A stretch of 37,467 bases of DNA from positions 1 through 37,467 of the forward strand of contig CABVDR010000022.1 of the NCBI GenBank assembly GCA_902497145.1, in the 5' to 3' direction. The position numbers and the translations under genes are program-made. Every line of letters begins with the position of its first letter. The stretch's first letter is position 1. The DNA is from an uncultured Oscillospiraceae bacterium (GTDB lineage Bacteria > Bacillota > Clostridia > Oscillospirales > Oscillospiraceae). Shown here one piece after another: positions 7,682 through 15,331 of this stretch. Under the pieces are notes generated by a model. The model had not been told where the DNA came from. It made no database searches and saw nothing but the letters and a program-made list of their open reading frames with translations.

Positions 7682-7733
7682 GCCCTTTGGTCACTTCCTC
7701 GCTGTATCAAACCAAGAACAGGAGGAATAACCT

Positions 7734-9086
7734 ATGGAGAAGAAGATGATGGACATTCAGGCGCTGCTGGAGCTGCTGGAGCGCCGTAACCTGCACGCCC
7801 TGCGCGCCGCCCTGCTGGAGGAGAACGAGGTGGACATCGCCGAGTTCCTGGAGGAGCTGCCCCAGGATAAGATCCTGGTGGTGTTCCGCACCCTGCCCAA
7901 GGAGATGGCGGCGGAGGTGTTCTCCAATTTGGAGGCGGACACCCAGCAGGTGATTATCCAGTCGGCCACCGACCAGGAGGTCTCCGCCATTGTGGAGGAG
8001 CTCTATGTGGACGACGCGGTGGACATGCTGGAGGAGCTGCCCGCCAACGTGGTCAAGCGGGTGCTGAAGGCTGCCCGCCCCGACACCCGCAAGCTCATCA
8101 ATCAGTTTTTAAACTACCCCGATAACTCGGTGGGCAGCATCATGACCGCCGAGTTTACCGACCTGAAGCAGTCCATGACGGTCTCTCAGGCCATTGCCCA
8201 CATCCGCCGTACCGGGGACAACTCGGAGAGCGTATACACCTGCTACGTCACCGACGCGGGCCGCCGTCTGGAGGGGGTGCTCACCATCAAGGAGCTGCTC
8301 CTGGCCCAGGACGAGCAGCTCATTGCCGACCTGATGGAGACCGATGTCATCACCGCCGAGACCACCGAAGACCAGGAGAAGGCGGTGGAGCGGATGATGA
8401 AGTACGACTTCATCTCCTTGCCCGTAGTGGACAAGGAGGGCCGCCTGGTGGGCATTGTCACGGTGGACGACGTGATGGATGTCATGGAGGAGGAGGCTAC
8501 CGAGGACTTTGAGAAGATGGCCGCTATGGCCCCCTCGGAAAAGCCCTACCTCAAGACCAGCGTGCTGTCCCTAGCCAAGCACCGCATTATGTGGCTGCTG
8601 GTGCTGATGATCTCGGGTATGATCACCGGCGGCATTCTGGGCCAGTACGAGGCCGCTTTTGCCGCCATGCCCCTGCTGGTCACCTTTATCCCTATGCTCA
8701 CCGACACCGGCGGAAACGCCGGCAGCCAGAGCAGCACCCTGGTGATCCGCGGTATGGCGGTGGGCGAGATCCAGCTCAAGGATTTTGCCAAAGTCTTCTG
8801 GAAAGAGCTGCGGGTGAGTATGCTGGTGGGCGTCGTGCTCAGCGCGGTAAACTTTGTCCGCCTGATCATTACCTACCCCGGCAACTACATGGTGGCCCTC
8901 ACGGTGGCCCTGGCCCTGTTTGTCACCGTCATGCTGGCCAAGACGGTAGGCGGCGTGCTGCCCATGGCGGCCAAGCTGTGCCGCGCCGACCCGGCCATCA
9001 TGGCTGCCCCCCTCATCACCACCATTGTGGATGCCATCTCCCTGGTGGTCTACTTCCGCATTGCCTGCGCGCTGCTGCCCATTTAA
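7734..9086 (+). CDS. mgtE: Magnesium transporter MgtE
   Basis: 450 residues, full length for the family. Cytoplasmic N domain (about 1-130, MgtE_N repeats with the segment DAVDMLEELPANVVKRVL), a CBS pair (about 130-260, VGSIMTAEF and FISLPVVDKEGRLVGIVTVDDVMDV), a plug helix, then five C-terminal membrane helices with the pore signature PMLTDTGGNAGSQSSTL (about 319-335). MgtE forms a homodimeric channel that imports Mg2+ and closes when Mg2+ binds its N/CBS domains. ATG 7734 follows AGGAGG closely. A structured leader with a terminator precedes it, so transcription attenuation is likely on top of protein-level gating. The gene stands alone and ends at a strong hairpin. Confidence 0.96.
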   Translation: MEKKMMDIQALLELLERRNLHALRAALLEENEVDIAEFLEELPQDKILVVFRTLPKEMAAEVFSNLEADTQQVIIQSATDQEVSAIVEELYVDDAVDMLEELPANVVKRVLKAARPDTRKLINQFLNYPDNSVGSIMTAEFTDLKQSMTVSQAIAHIRRTGDNSESVYTCYVTDAGRRLEGVLTIKELLLAQDEQLIADLMETDVITAETTEDQEKAVERMMKYDFISLPVVDKEGRLVGIVTVDDVMDVMEEEATEDFEKMAAMAPSEKPYLKTSVLSLAKHRIMWLLVLMISGMITGGILGQYEAAFAAMPLLVTFIPMLTDTGGNAGSQSSTLVIRGMAVGEIQLKDFAKVFWKELRVSMLVGVVLSAVNFVRLIITYPGNYMVALTVALALFVTVMLAKTVGGVLPMAAKLCRADPAIMAAPLITTIVDAISLVVYFRIACALLPI

Positions 9087-9093
9087 CAAAGAG

Positions 9094-9136
9094 CGCCCCG
9101 GCCCGCCGTTGCGTTTGGCGAGCCGGGGCGTATTTT
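9094..9136 (+). terminator. Terminator of mgtE
   Basis: Stem CGCCCCGGC (9094-9102) with GCCGGGGCG (9122-9130), followed by TATTTT. The loop region may pair further. It lies between mgtE and the convergent small gene at 9150. Confidence 0.8.
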
Positions 9137-9149
9137 GATGTAGTAGGAT

Positions 9150-9344
9150 TCAGCGGGCCAGGCGGCAGGGACTCAGGGCGCGGAACTGCCGGGCCATGGT
9201 GAGACACAGGTCGTTATAGTAGTCCAGATAGGCCTTTTTCTGCTGGCGCTGGACGCGCTGGCGCTCCTGGAGCTCTCTCCAGGCCTCACAGCTCTTGTGG
9301 CAGCCATTGCAATAGTTGGGGCAGGTACTTTGACAGGGCAGCAT
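9150..9344 (-). CDS. Small Cys-rich conserved protein, function unknown
   Basis: 64 residues: an N-terminal cysteine cluster (MLPCQSTCPNYCNGCHKSC: Cys at positions 4, 8, 12, 15 and 19) followed by a charged helix (RELQERQRVQRQQKKAYLDYY). The spacing suggests metal binding or a small redox/structural knuckle, but I recognise no named family; similar short proteins occur in Oscillospiraceae as hypotheticals. ATG 9344 is chosen over the longer frame (9362) because AGGAG precedes it by 8 bases. A 54-codon ORF with a terminator-like hairpin lies just upstream on the same strand. Confidence 0.7.
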   Translation of the reverse strand: MLPCQSTCPNYCNGCHKSCEAWRELQERQRVQRQQKKAYLDYYNDLCLTMARQFRALSPCRLAR

Positions 9345-9358
9345 AAAAACGACTCCTC

Positions 9359-9523
9359 TCAACTGGTTTTCAACTTCCGGTTAAAAAAGCAGCGGCAGAC
9401 CCTGGGCTGGACACAGGGACGGGTGTCCAGCCCGGAATCTGCCGCAGGACGAGGGGGGAGAAGGGGGCGGGCGCAGTGGGGCCTTGAACTCGTATTCCCG
9501 ATGCTCTGGTGCTGACCTGCCAT
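9359..9523 (-). CDS. Possible leader ORF (54 codons) upstream of the Cys-rich gene
   Basis: ATG at 9523 has an excellent RBS (AGGAGG at 9531-9536, 7 bases away) and an extended -10 (TGCTACAAT) about 30 bases further upstream. The predicted peptide is Pro/Arg/Cys-rich near its end (PCVQPRVCRCFF) and resembles no family I know. Its stop codon (9359-9361) is 14 bases before the ATG of the next gene. The last third of the ORF is occupied by a large hairpin followed by six T, so it may be a leader peptide in an attenuator rather than a functional protein. Confidence 0.35.
   Translation of the reverse strand: MAGQHQSIGNTSSRPHCARPLLPPRPAADSGLDTRPCVQPRVCRCFFNRKLKTS
9380..9446 (-). terminator. Terminator-like hairpin inside the leader ORF
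   Basis: On the minus strand GCGGCAGA pairs with TCTGCCGC and, inside, GGGCTGGACAC with GTGTCCAGCCC around an 8-base loop. TGC and TTTTTT follow. Orientation and T run fit termination before the 64-residue gene. Confidence 0.6.
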
Positions 9524-9548
9524 CTTGATTCCTCCTTCCTCGGAAGGG

Positions 9549-9562
9549 AAGCTGACTATATT
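9549..9562 (-). promoter_or_regulatory. Extended -10 promoter of the small-gene transcript
   Basis: Minus strand TGCTACAAT followed by ATAGT. No clear -35. It lies about 30 bases upstream of the ATG at 9523. Confidence 0.4.
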
Positions 9563-9689
9563 GTAGCAGACCCCCCATGTCCCTTCTACGGGATTTGTGT
9601 AAAATGCAGTTAAACCTTTGCAACACACGTCCCCATCCGCTTCGATGTGTGAACCAGAAGGTGTGGGTCACGTGAAAATCCGGTGTGGA

Positions 9690-9880
9690 AAATGTGAAAT
9701 GTTAAGAAAGTATTTCATGAGTTAAAATGGAGGCAGAATCAGAAAATCTTAAGATTTGTTAGGAATGCACAAGTTAAGAGAGCGAAAATGAGGGAAAAGA
9801 GGCTGAAATGTTGCCTGACCCTTGAGAAATTATGAACGAACTCTTAACTTTTCATTAAGACTCATGAAACAATCTTGTAA
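9690..9880 (+). promoter_or_regulatory. AT-rich control region with repeated TTAAG boxes
   Basis: This is part of the roughly 450-base gap before the glycosyltransferase. TTAAG-type boxes occur at 9702, 9722 (TTAAA), 9749 (in the dyad AATCTTAAGATT), 9774, 9844 (TTAAC) and 9855. The last two are 11 bp apart and end just upstream of the -35. An 11-bp direct-repeat period is typical of OmpR/PhoB-type response-regulator sites. No gene is seen between 9624 and 9971. Confidence 0.45.
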
Positions 9881-9902
9881 TATTTAAAAAGCGTGATATG
9901 AT
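9875..9902 (+). promoter_or_regulatory. Promoter of the glycosyltransferase gene
   Basis: TTGTAA (9875-9880), 16-bp spacer, TATGAT (9897-9902). The leader is about 60 bases. Confidence 0.6.
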
Positions 9903-9970
9903 GTATCAGACCGAATCCCTAAGCAGGTCCATAAAGATAAAAAACGACAACGACATTAAAGGTGATTGAC

Positions 9971-11254
9971 ATGAATATGATTCAACTGGTAGAGGCCTTC
10001 AACCTCTTCCTGGCGGTTCTGTTCACGGTGGCCTATTTTTATCAGCTGGTCTACCTGGTAATCGGCCTGATCCGCCGCAAGCACTGGACCACATCTCAGG
10101 ATGCCAAGATCCATCGCTATGCGGCTGTGATTTCTGCCCGGAACGAGGCCGGCGTTATAGGAGAATTGATCCATTCATTAAAAGAGCAGCGTTATCCCAA
10201 GGATTGCCTGGACATCTATGTGGTGGCTGACAACTGCACCGACAACACCGCCGAGGTGTCCCGTCAGGCCGGTGCCATCGTCTATGAGCGCTTTAACCAG
10301 AACAAGAAGGGCAAGGGCTATGCCCTGGACTTCCTGTTCCGTACCCTGCACCACGAGGGCCGGGATAAGTACGACGGCTACATGATCTTTGACGCGGACA
10401 ATCTGGTGGATCCCAACTTTACCGCCGAGATGAATAAGGTCTTCGACAGCGGAGACTACGGCGCCATCACCTGTTACCGCAACTCCCGCAACTTCGGCGA
10501 CAACTGGATCTCCTCCGGCTACGCCATCTGGTTCTTGCGGGAGGCCCGTTTCCTGAACTTCCCTCGCATGCTGCTGGGCACCAACTGCCACGTCTCCGGC
10601 ACCGGCTTTTTGATCAATGCCGATGTGATCCGCGCCAACGGCGGCTGGCCCTTCCATCTGCTTACCGAGGACATTGAGTTCTCCGTCAACTGTGCCCTTC
10701 AGGGCCGCCGCATCGGCTACTGCGACAAGGCGGTCATCTATGACGAGCAGCCCACCACCTTCCGCCAGAGCTGGGATCAGCGCCTGCGCTGGTCCAAGGG
10801 CTTCTATCAGGTCAATGCCAATTACAGCGCCGCCCTGACCCGGGGCTTCCTGCGCAAGCCCACCCGTCAGAGCTGGTCCTGCTACGACATGTTCATGACC
10901 GTGGCCCCTGGTATGCTGCTCACCCTGGTTACCCTGGCCTTCAACTTGGTGGTCTGCCTGGCCTGCTGGGGCCAGCCGGTGTACATCACCAACAAGATTC
11001 TGGACGTGGCCGGCAGCTTTGCCTGCTCCACCGTGGTCAGCTTCTACCTGGGCCTGCTGCTCTTTGGTATCATGACCGTGCTCAGTGAGTGGAAGCAGAT
11101 TCACATTCCCAGCTACAAGAAGATCCTGTACGTATTTACCTTCCCCATCTTTATGTTTACTTACATTCCCATCTCCCTGGCCGCTCTGGTCCGGAAGGTG
11201 GAGTGGAAGCCCATCTACCACACCGGCAGCCAGAAGGCGCTGGGCAAGAGCTAA
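9971..11254 (+). CDS. Membrane glycosyltransferase, family 2 (processive type)
   Basis: 427 residues. One or two N-terminal membrane segments (FNLFLAVLFTVAYFYQLVYLVIGLI), a GT-A catalytic domain, and three to four C-terminal membrane helices. Catalytic landmarks: DAD at 141-143 (metal/UDP-sugar), TED at 232-234 (base) and QRLRW at 270-274, the Q(Q/R)xRW signature of processive synthases such as BcsA, HasA and IcaA. It therefore probably polymerises and exports a cell-surface polysaccharide or transfers a sugar to a lipid carrier; the sugar is unknown. ATG 9971 (AGGTGA at 9959-9964) is preferred over GTG 9962. It is single-gene, with its own promoter and terminator; no accessory polymer-export genes are adjacent. 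Confidence 0.9.
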   Translation: MNMIQLVEAFNLFLAVLFTVAYFYQLVYLVIGLIRRKHWTTSQDAKIHRYAAVISARNEAGVIGELIHSLKEQRYPKDCLDIYVVADNCTDNTAEVSRQAGAIVYERFNQNKKGKGYALDFLFRTLHHEGRDKYDGYMIFDADNLVDPNFTAEMNKVFDSGDYGAITCYRNSRNFGDNWISSGYAIWFLREARFLNFPRMLLGTNCHVSGTGFLINADVIRANGGWPFHLLTEDIEFSVNCALQGRRIGYCDKAVIYDEQPTTFRQSWDQRLRWSKGFYQVNANYSAALTRGFLRKPTRQSWSCYDMFMTVAPGMLLTLVTLAFNLVVCLACWGQPVYITNKILDVAGSFACSTVVSFYLGLLLFGIMTVLSEWKQIHIPSYKKILYVFTFPIFMFTYIPISLAALVRKVEWKPIYHTGSQKALGKS

Positions 11255-11269
11255 TTTTATACAAAAAAG

Positions 11270-11309
11270 GGAGCGTTGCAGAATAGAACCTGCAACGCTC
11301 CTATTTTTT
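11270..11309 (+). terminator. Terminator of the glycosyltransferase gene
   Basis: 12-bp stem GGAGCGTTGCAG (11270-11281) with CTGCAACGCTCC (11290-11301), followed by TATTTTTT. The A run on the other side could let it work from the minus strand too. Confidence 0.88.
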
Positions 11310-11371
11310 ATAGCTTATAGGGAAAAGAAGAGGTAGGATTCAGAAACGGTATAAAAGAAGCTGTGTTTCAG

Positions 11372-11448
11372 AGAAAATGGGAGCAGCACAAGGGGGAATG
11401 TCTATAAACAGGCAGTCCCTTCCTTGTGCTGCTTCAAACTTTTTTAGG
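11372..11448. repeat. Large inverted repeat downstream of the deoR-type gene
   Basis: AGCAGCACAAGG (about 11372-11383) is complementary to CCTTGTGCTGCT about 45 bases later, and a short TGT/ACA dyad lies in the loop. On the plus strand TCAAAC and six T follow. No plus-strand gene enters it, so it may instead end the deoR-type transcript from the minus strand. The rest of the gap (11310-11503) shows nothing recognisable. Confidence 0.5.
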
Positions 11449-11503
11449 TGTATTCTTCGGTGATTACCGACTTCAGCCCTGTAGATATGACTGATAGCAG
11501 GTT

Positions 11504-12304
11504 TTACGCGTTCGCTTCCCCGTCTACATGAACGTCTACCTGAATGACATCCAGACCGGCTGAGTGCAGCTTGGACACCATCGTTCTGTCGGCGCGGGTA
11601 TCGGTGACTAATATATCCAGCTTTTCCACGGGGCAAACGCAGTTCATAGCCACTACCCCAAATTTGCTGTAATCGGTTAATCCAATGATGGTATGAGACT
11701 GACCAAGTATTACACGCCGAAGGTTGGTTTCTTCAATGTGATAATCTGTGATTCCGTTTTCCAGAGTCAAACCGCCAATTCCCAGGATATACTTGTCCAA
11801 ATTGAAGTGCTGTATCAGGCTCTCTGCCATAAAACCAGAGACGGACAGCTCTCCCTGACGCACCTCTCCTCCCAGCATGAATACCCGGATATTATCGTCC
11901 ACGCTGAGAATTTCTGCAATCTGCATGGAATTGGTAATGACGATCGCCTTTTTCTTGCCCACAAGGGCCTTGGCAAATTCCTTAGTTGTGGTGCCGATGT
12001 CAATGCCGATGACATCTCCGTCTTCGATCAGATCCACCGCCCGCTGCGCAATGGCCACTTTTAGTTGGTAATTTTTAATTTCCCGCTCTTGATACAGCGG
12101 CTCTGAGGCCTTCTTTTTATTTAAAATGGCTCCGCCGTATACGCGGGTCAGGAGTCCCTCTTTTTCTAAGTGTTCTAAATCTCTTCGGATCGTTTCAATC
12201 GAGACGGAGAAGCGCTGCATTAAATCGCTGACCTTGACAGTGTGTTCCTGTTCCAGCAAGCGAAGGATTTCCTCTCTGCGTGTTTGGAGCATAGCTTCAT
12301 TCAC
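11504..12304 (-). CDS. DeoR/GlpR-family transcriptional repressor
   Basis: 266 residues. N-terminal DeoR winged helix (RREEILRLLEQEHTVKVSDL ... SVSIETIRRDLEHLEKEGLLTRVYGGAI, residues about 8-60) and a C-terminal DeoR sensor domain with DGDVIGIDIGTTTKEFAKAL, the sugar-phosphate-binding isomerase-like fold. Divergent from the eutH-glpK operon, so most likely its local repressor answering a phosphorylated intermediate (glycerol-3-phosphate for GlpR; inference). Two 15-bp operator copies lie in the shared control region. Two starts compete: ATG 12304 with AGGAG only 3 bases away, and ATG 12292 (MLQTRREEIL) with an 11-base spacing. Confidence 0.9.
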   Translation of the reverse strand: MNEAMLQTRREEILRLLEQEHTVKVSDLMQRFSVSIETIRRDLEHLEKEGLLTRVYGGAILNKKKASEPLYQEREIKNYQLKVAIAQRAVDLIEDGDVIGIDIGTTTKEFAKALVGKKKAIVITNSMQIAEILSVDDNIRVFMLGGEVRQGELSVSGFMAESLIQHFNLDKYILGIGGLTLENGITDYHIEETNLRRVILGQSHTIIGLTDYSKFGVVAMNCVCPVEKLDILVTDTRADRTMVSKLHSAGLDVIQVDVHVDGEANA

Positions 12305-12394
12305 TCCTTCTCCAATCGGTTGGTTTCTGATGTATTTTATTTTATCAGTTCTGTGTGCAACTTTCCACCCCAGAGGCAGATATTTCCTTCCGAA

Positions 12395-12422
12395 AATATA
12401 GGGGTGTGACTTTGTAATACAA
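12395..12422 (-). promoter_or_regulatory. Possible promoter of the deoR-type gene
   Basis: Minus strand: TTGTAT (plus 12417-12422), 16-bp spacer, TATATT (plus 12395-12400). Operator site 1 lies just upstream. Confidence 0.35.
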
Positions 12423-12430
12423 TATGTGGA

Positions 12431-12460
12431 TTTTGTTGTAGTTTATAAAATACAACAAAA
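12431..12460. promoter_or_regulatory. Operator site 1 of the DeoR-type regulator
   Basis: A perfect inverted repeat, TTTTGTTGTA (12431-12440) and TACAACAAAA (12451-12460), with a 10-base spacer. The 15-mer TTTTGTTGTAGTTTA (12431-12445) is the exact reverse complement of the 15-mer in site 2. Confidence 0.7.
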
Positions 12461-12512
12461 TTACGGGCGAATTGCATAAAAAATAGGCTTTATTATCGGA
12501 TAATTTGTGGAG

Positions 12513-12541
12513 TTGATTTTATATTAAAACATAACTACAAT
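12513..12541 (+). promoter_or_regulatory. Promoter of the eutH-glpK operon
   Basis: TTGATT (12513-12518), 17-bp spacer, TACAAT (12536-12541). The -10 lies inside operator site 2. Confidence 0.7.
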
Positions 12542-12555
12542 AAACTACAACAAAA
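12531..12555 (+). promoter_or_regulatory. Operator site 2 of the DeoR-type regulator
   Basis: TAAACTACAACAAAA (12541-12555) is the inverted copy of the site-1 15-mer, 110 bp away. The decamer before it, ATAACTACAA (12531-12540), makes a direct repeat with a 10-bp period, as usual for DeoR-family operators. It covers the -10 and start of transcription, so binding should repress. Confidence 0.72.
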
Positions 12556-12674
12556 CGCAACATAAATTGTGGACTATTACAATCTGTGGGCGGAGGGAGG
12601 AGGGCTGGGAAGCGCCGCCGAAGTAACTGAGTAACTGCATGATGAACTATCAACGAAATGGAAGGAGAAAGAAG

Positions 12675-13784
12675 ATGACATTTGATCAAATCATTTTGTG
12701 GGTAATGGCAGTAGGACTACTTATTGGTGCGGCAGATAAGATCTTTGGCAACCGTTTGGGCTTGGGCGAAAAATTTGATGAAGGCTTCCATGCTATGGGG
12801 CCGTTAGCTCTGGGCATGGTGGGTATTGTATGTCTGGCCCCTGTTATTTCTAATCTTCTGGGCCCGATTATTATTCCCGTATTTGAGGCTATGGGGGCGG
12901 ACCCGGCTATGTTTGGTGCGATTCTGGCCAACGATATGGGCGGATACCCTTTGGCTATGGAATTGGCAAAAGATCAGCAGGCGGGGCTGCTGGCCGGAAA
13001 TATTGTGGCATCCATGCTGGGATGTACGTTGGTGTTTTCCATCCCTGTGGGACTGGGCTTGATTGAAAAAGATGATCGGTCCTATTTTTCGCAGGGCCTG
13101 CTGCTGGGCTTGATCACCATCCCGGTAGGAAGCATTGTAGGCGGGCTGATTGCTGGGTTTGATGCCATGATGGTCATCCGCAACACCGTTCCGGTCCTGA
13201 TCCTGGCTGTGCTGCTGGCGGTGGGGCTGAAGCTGATTCCCAACGCGATGATAAAGGGCTGTATGGTATTTGGCCAGTTTATTACGATCGTGATCTACAT
13301 TGGCCTGGCCGCTGCTGCGTTTGAACACATCACAGGTGTGGTTCTCATCCCCGGTATGGCTGATATTATGGAAGGCATGAATGCAATCGCCGGGATTGGC
13401 ATTGTGCTGCTGGGAACCTTCCCTGTGCTGACCATTCTGACCAAAATTTTGGACAAGCCCTTGAATGCGGTGGGACAAAAAATCGGCCTGGACAAAACCA
13501 GTGCGGCGGGCCTGGTGTTTACCCTGGCCAACTCGGTCCCGGTGTACACAATGATGAAGGACATGAAGAAAAAAGGCATCATTGTGAACACCGCCTGGCT
13601 GGTGCCGGCCACCGCGGCGCTGGGCGACCACCTGGGCTTTACCGCCGGCGTTCAGCCCGACATGATTACTCCTGTGGTTGTGGGCAAGCTGACTGCCGGA
13701 GTCATTGCGATTATCCTTGCTTTGTTTGTATGCAGAAATATGACCGAACCGGAAACCAGTAGCGATGTGCAGGAGGGAACATAA
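12675..13784 (+). CDS. eutH: EutH-family permease in a glycerol operon
   Basis: 369 residues, about ten or eleven membrane helices, with clear EutH sequence (EKFDEGFHAMGPLALGMVG, GPIIIPVFEAMGADPAMFG, NDMGGYPLAMELA, LGDHLGFTAGVQPDMITPV). EutH is known as the ethanolamine uptake protein, but no eutBC ammonia lyase or microcompartment gene is here; the partners are glycerol kinase and G3P oxidoreductases, and no GlpF is present. Uptake of glycerol or a related small polyol or amino alcohol is the contextual inference. ATG 12675 has AAGGAG 7-8 bases upstream; the ORF start at 12639 lacks an RBS. First gene of the operon; its stop is one base before the next start codon. Confidence 0.9.
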   Translation: MTFDQIILWVMAVGLLIGAADKIFGNRLGLGEKFDEGFHAMGPLALGMVGIVCLAPVISNLLGPIIIPVFEAMGADPAMFGAILANDMGGYPLAMELAKDQQAGLLAGNIVASMLGCTLVFSIPVGLGLIEKDDRSYFSQGLLLGLITIPVGSIVGGLIAGFDAMMVIRNTVPVLILAVLLAVGLKLIPNAMIKGCMVFGQFITIVIYIGLAAAAFEHITGVVLIPGMADIMEGMNAIAGIGIVLLGTFPVLTILTKILDKPLNAVGQKIGLDKTSAAGLVFTLANSVPVYTMMKDMKKKGIIVNTAWLVPATAALGDHLGFTAGVQPDMITPVVVGKLTAGVIAIILALFVCRNMTEPETSSDVQEGT

Positions 13785-13785
13785 G

Positions 13786-15279
13786 ATGAAAAAGTATTAT
13801 CTGGGCTTGGATCAAGGCACGACCGGAACGACGGCGATCATTTTTGACGAGCACTGGGATCAGATCGCCCGGGGATATAAGGAGCACACACAGTACTTCC
13901 CCCAGCCAGGCTGGGTAGAGCACGACCCCATGGAGATCTGGTCCAGCATTCTGGAGACCATCGGCATGGCGGCCCAGGAGGCGGGCATCCAGGTATCGGA
14001 CCTGACCTGCATGGGCCTGGACAACCAGGGAGAAACCGTGATGCTCTGGGACCGCTATACCGGCGTACCGGTATACAATGCCATTGTATGGCAGGACCGC
14101 AGAACGGCCCGGGAAGCCGATCAGATTGCGGAAAAATACAAGGACATGATTCGGGAGAAAACCGGCCTTGTGGTGGACGCCTATTTCAGCGCCACAAAAA
14201 TCAAATGGATCATTGACCATGTGGACGGCGTGAAGGAGAAGATCGCCAACGGCCATGTGATTGCCGGCACACTGGATACCTGGATGATCTGGAAACTCAC
14301 CCACGGCCAGGTGTTCATTACCGATTATTCTACTGCCTCCAGAACGATGCTGCTGAACATTCATACCGGGGAGTGGGACGATGAGATCCTGGAGGCCCTT
14401 GATATTCCCAAAAGCATTCTCCCTGAGATTCACAACAGTGCAGAAGTGTACGGGTACACAGATCCTCTGGACTTCTTTGGCGCAAAGATCCCCATCTCCG
14501 GCTCCGTGGTGGATCAGCAGGCGGCCCTGTTCGGCCAGGCCTGCTTTAAGCCCGGCACGGTCAAGACCACCTATGGCACCGGCTGTTTTATGCTGATGAA
14601 TACCGGAGATCAGCCGGTCTATTCGGAAAACGGCCTGCTGACCACGGTGGGGTGGGGTTTAAATGAGAAAAAGCTGACGTTCGCACTGGATGGCGGAATT
14701 TACATTTCAGGCGCGGCGGTGCAGTGGCTGAGAGATAAGCTGCATCTCATTGAAAGCGCGGGGGAAACCGAAGCGTTGGCCAAATCGGTGGAGGACACAG
14801 GCGGTGCGTTCTTTGTCCCCGCGTTTGCCGGCCTGGCTGCACCTCACTGGGATCAGTACGCCCGGGGCACCATCGTAGGCATTACGGGAGGCACAACCAA
14901 GGAGCATCTGGTGCGGGCCACCCTGGAGAGCATTGCCTACCAGGTGAAAGACAATCTGGATGTAATGGTCAAGGACTCCGGCATCCCCATTGAGGTCATG
15001 CGGGTGGACGGCGGCGCCGTAGTCAACAGCTTCCTGATGCAGTTCCAGGCCGACATTCTGGGCATTCCCGTAGATGTGCCTGTGATCACCGACACCACTG
15101 CGTTGGGCGCCGCCTATTTGGCGGCCTACGGAATTGGAGAATTCCATGATCTGTCCGAGCTGGAGCACAACTGGAAGCTGGCAAAGCGATATGAACCTCA
15201 GATGGATGAGGAGACCCGCCAGGAACTGATGAGAAAATGGCATAAGGCTGTGGAACGGGCCAAGGATTGGGCGGAATAA
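13786..15279 (+). CDS. glpK: Glycerol kinase (FGGY family)
   Basis: 497 residues, usual GlpK length. N-terminal phosphate-binding motif GLDQGTTGTTAIIFDEHW (residues 7-24), followed by PGWVEHDPMEIW and WQDRRT as in glycerol kinases, the FGGY_N core (KTTYGTGCFMLMNTG) and the C-terminal signature GAAYLAAYG and VDGGAVVNSFLMQFQADILG. It phosphorylates glycerol to sn-glycerol-3-phosphate with ATP, trapping what the permease brings in. ATG 13786 follows AGGAGG (13771-13776). It is nearly contiguous with eutH, so the two are translationally close. Substrate could in principle be another triol, but the sequence is nearer to GlpK than to xylulokinase. Confidence 0.92.
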   Translation: MKKYYLGLDQGTTGTTAIIFDEHWDQIARGYKEHTQYFPQPGWVEHDPMEIWSSILETIGMAAQEAGIQVSDLTCMGLDNQGETVMLWDRYTGVPVYNAIVWQDRRTAREADQIAEKYKDMIREKTGLVVDAYFSATKIKWIIDHVDGVKEKIANGHVIAGTLDTWMIWKLTHGQVFITDYSTASRTMLLNIHTGEWDDEILEALDIPKSILPEIHNSAEVYGYTDPLDFFGAKIPISGSVVDQQAALFGQACFKPGTVKTTYGTGCFMLMNTGDQPVYSENGLLTTVGWGLNEKKLTFALDGGIYISGAAVQWLRDKLHLIESAGETEALAKSVEDTGGAFFVPAFAGLAAPHWDQYARGTIVGITGGTTKEHLVRATLESIAYQVKDNLDVMVKDSGIPIEVMRVDGGAVVNSFLMQFQADILGIPVDVPVITDTTALGAAYLAAYGIGEFHDLSELEHNWKLAKRYEPQMDEETRQELMRKWHKAVERAKDWAE

Positions 15280-15331
15280 CAACCTTGATCCATCAGATCA
15301 CATAGCAGTCGTATTTTTAGGAGGAAACGGG

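Noticed and set aside
7455..7730. 91-codon ORF in the mgtE leader
   Set aside because: It spans the paired regions and the terminator of the leader, and the translation looks random. The RNA structure explains the sequence better.
9844..9858. TTAA-N7-TTAA resembling a CtrA box
   Set aside because: CtrA is an alphaproteobacterial regulator; in a Firmicute the 11-bp repeat is better read as an OmpR/PhoB-type site or chance in AT-rich DNA.
12613..12640. Tandem AGTAACTG octamers before eutH
   Set aside because: Only two 8-base copies, downstream of promoter and operator; too short to support a function.
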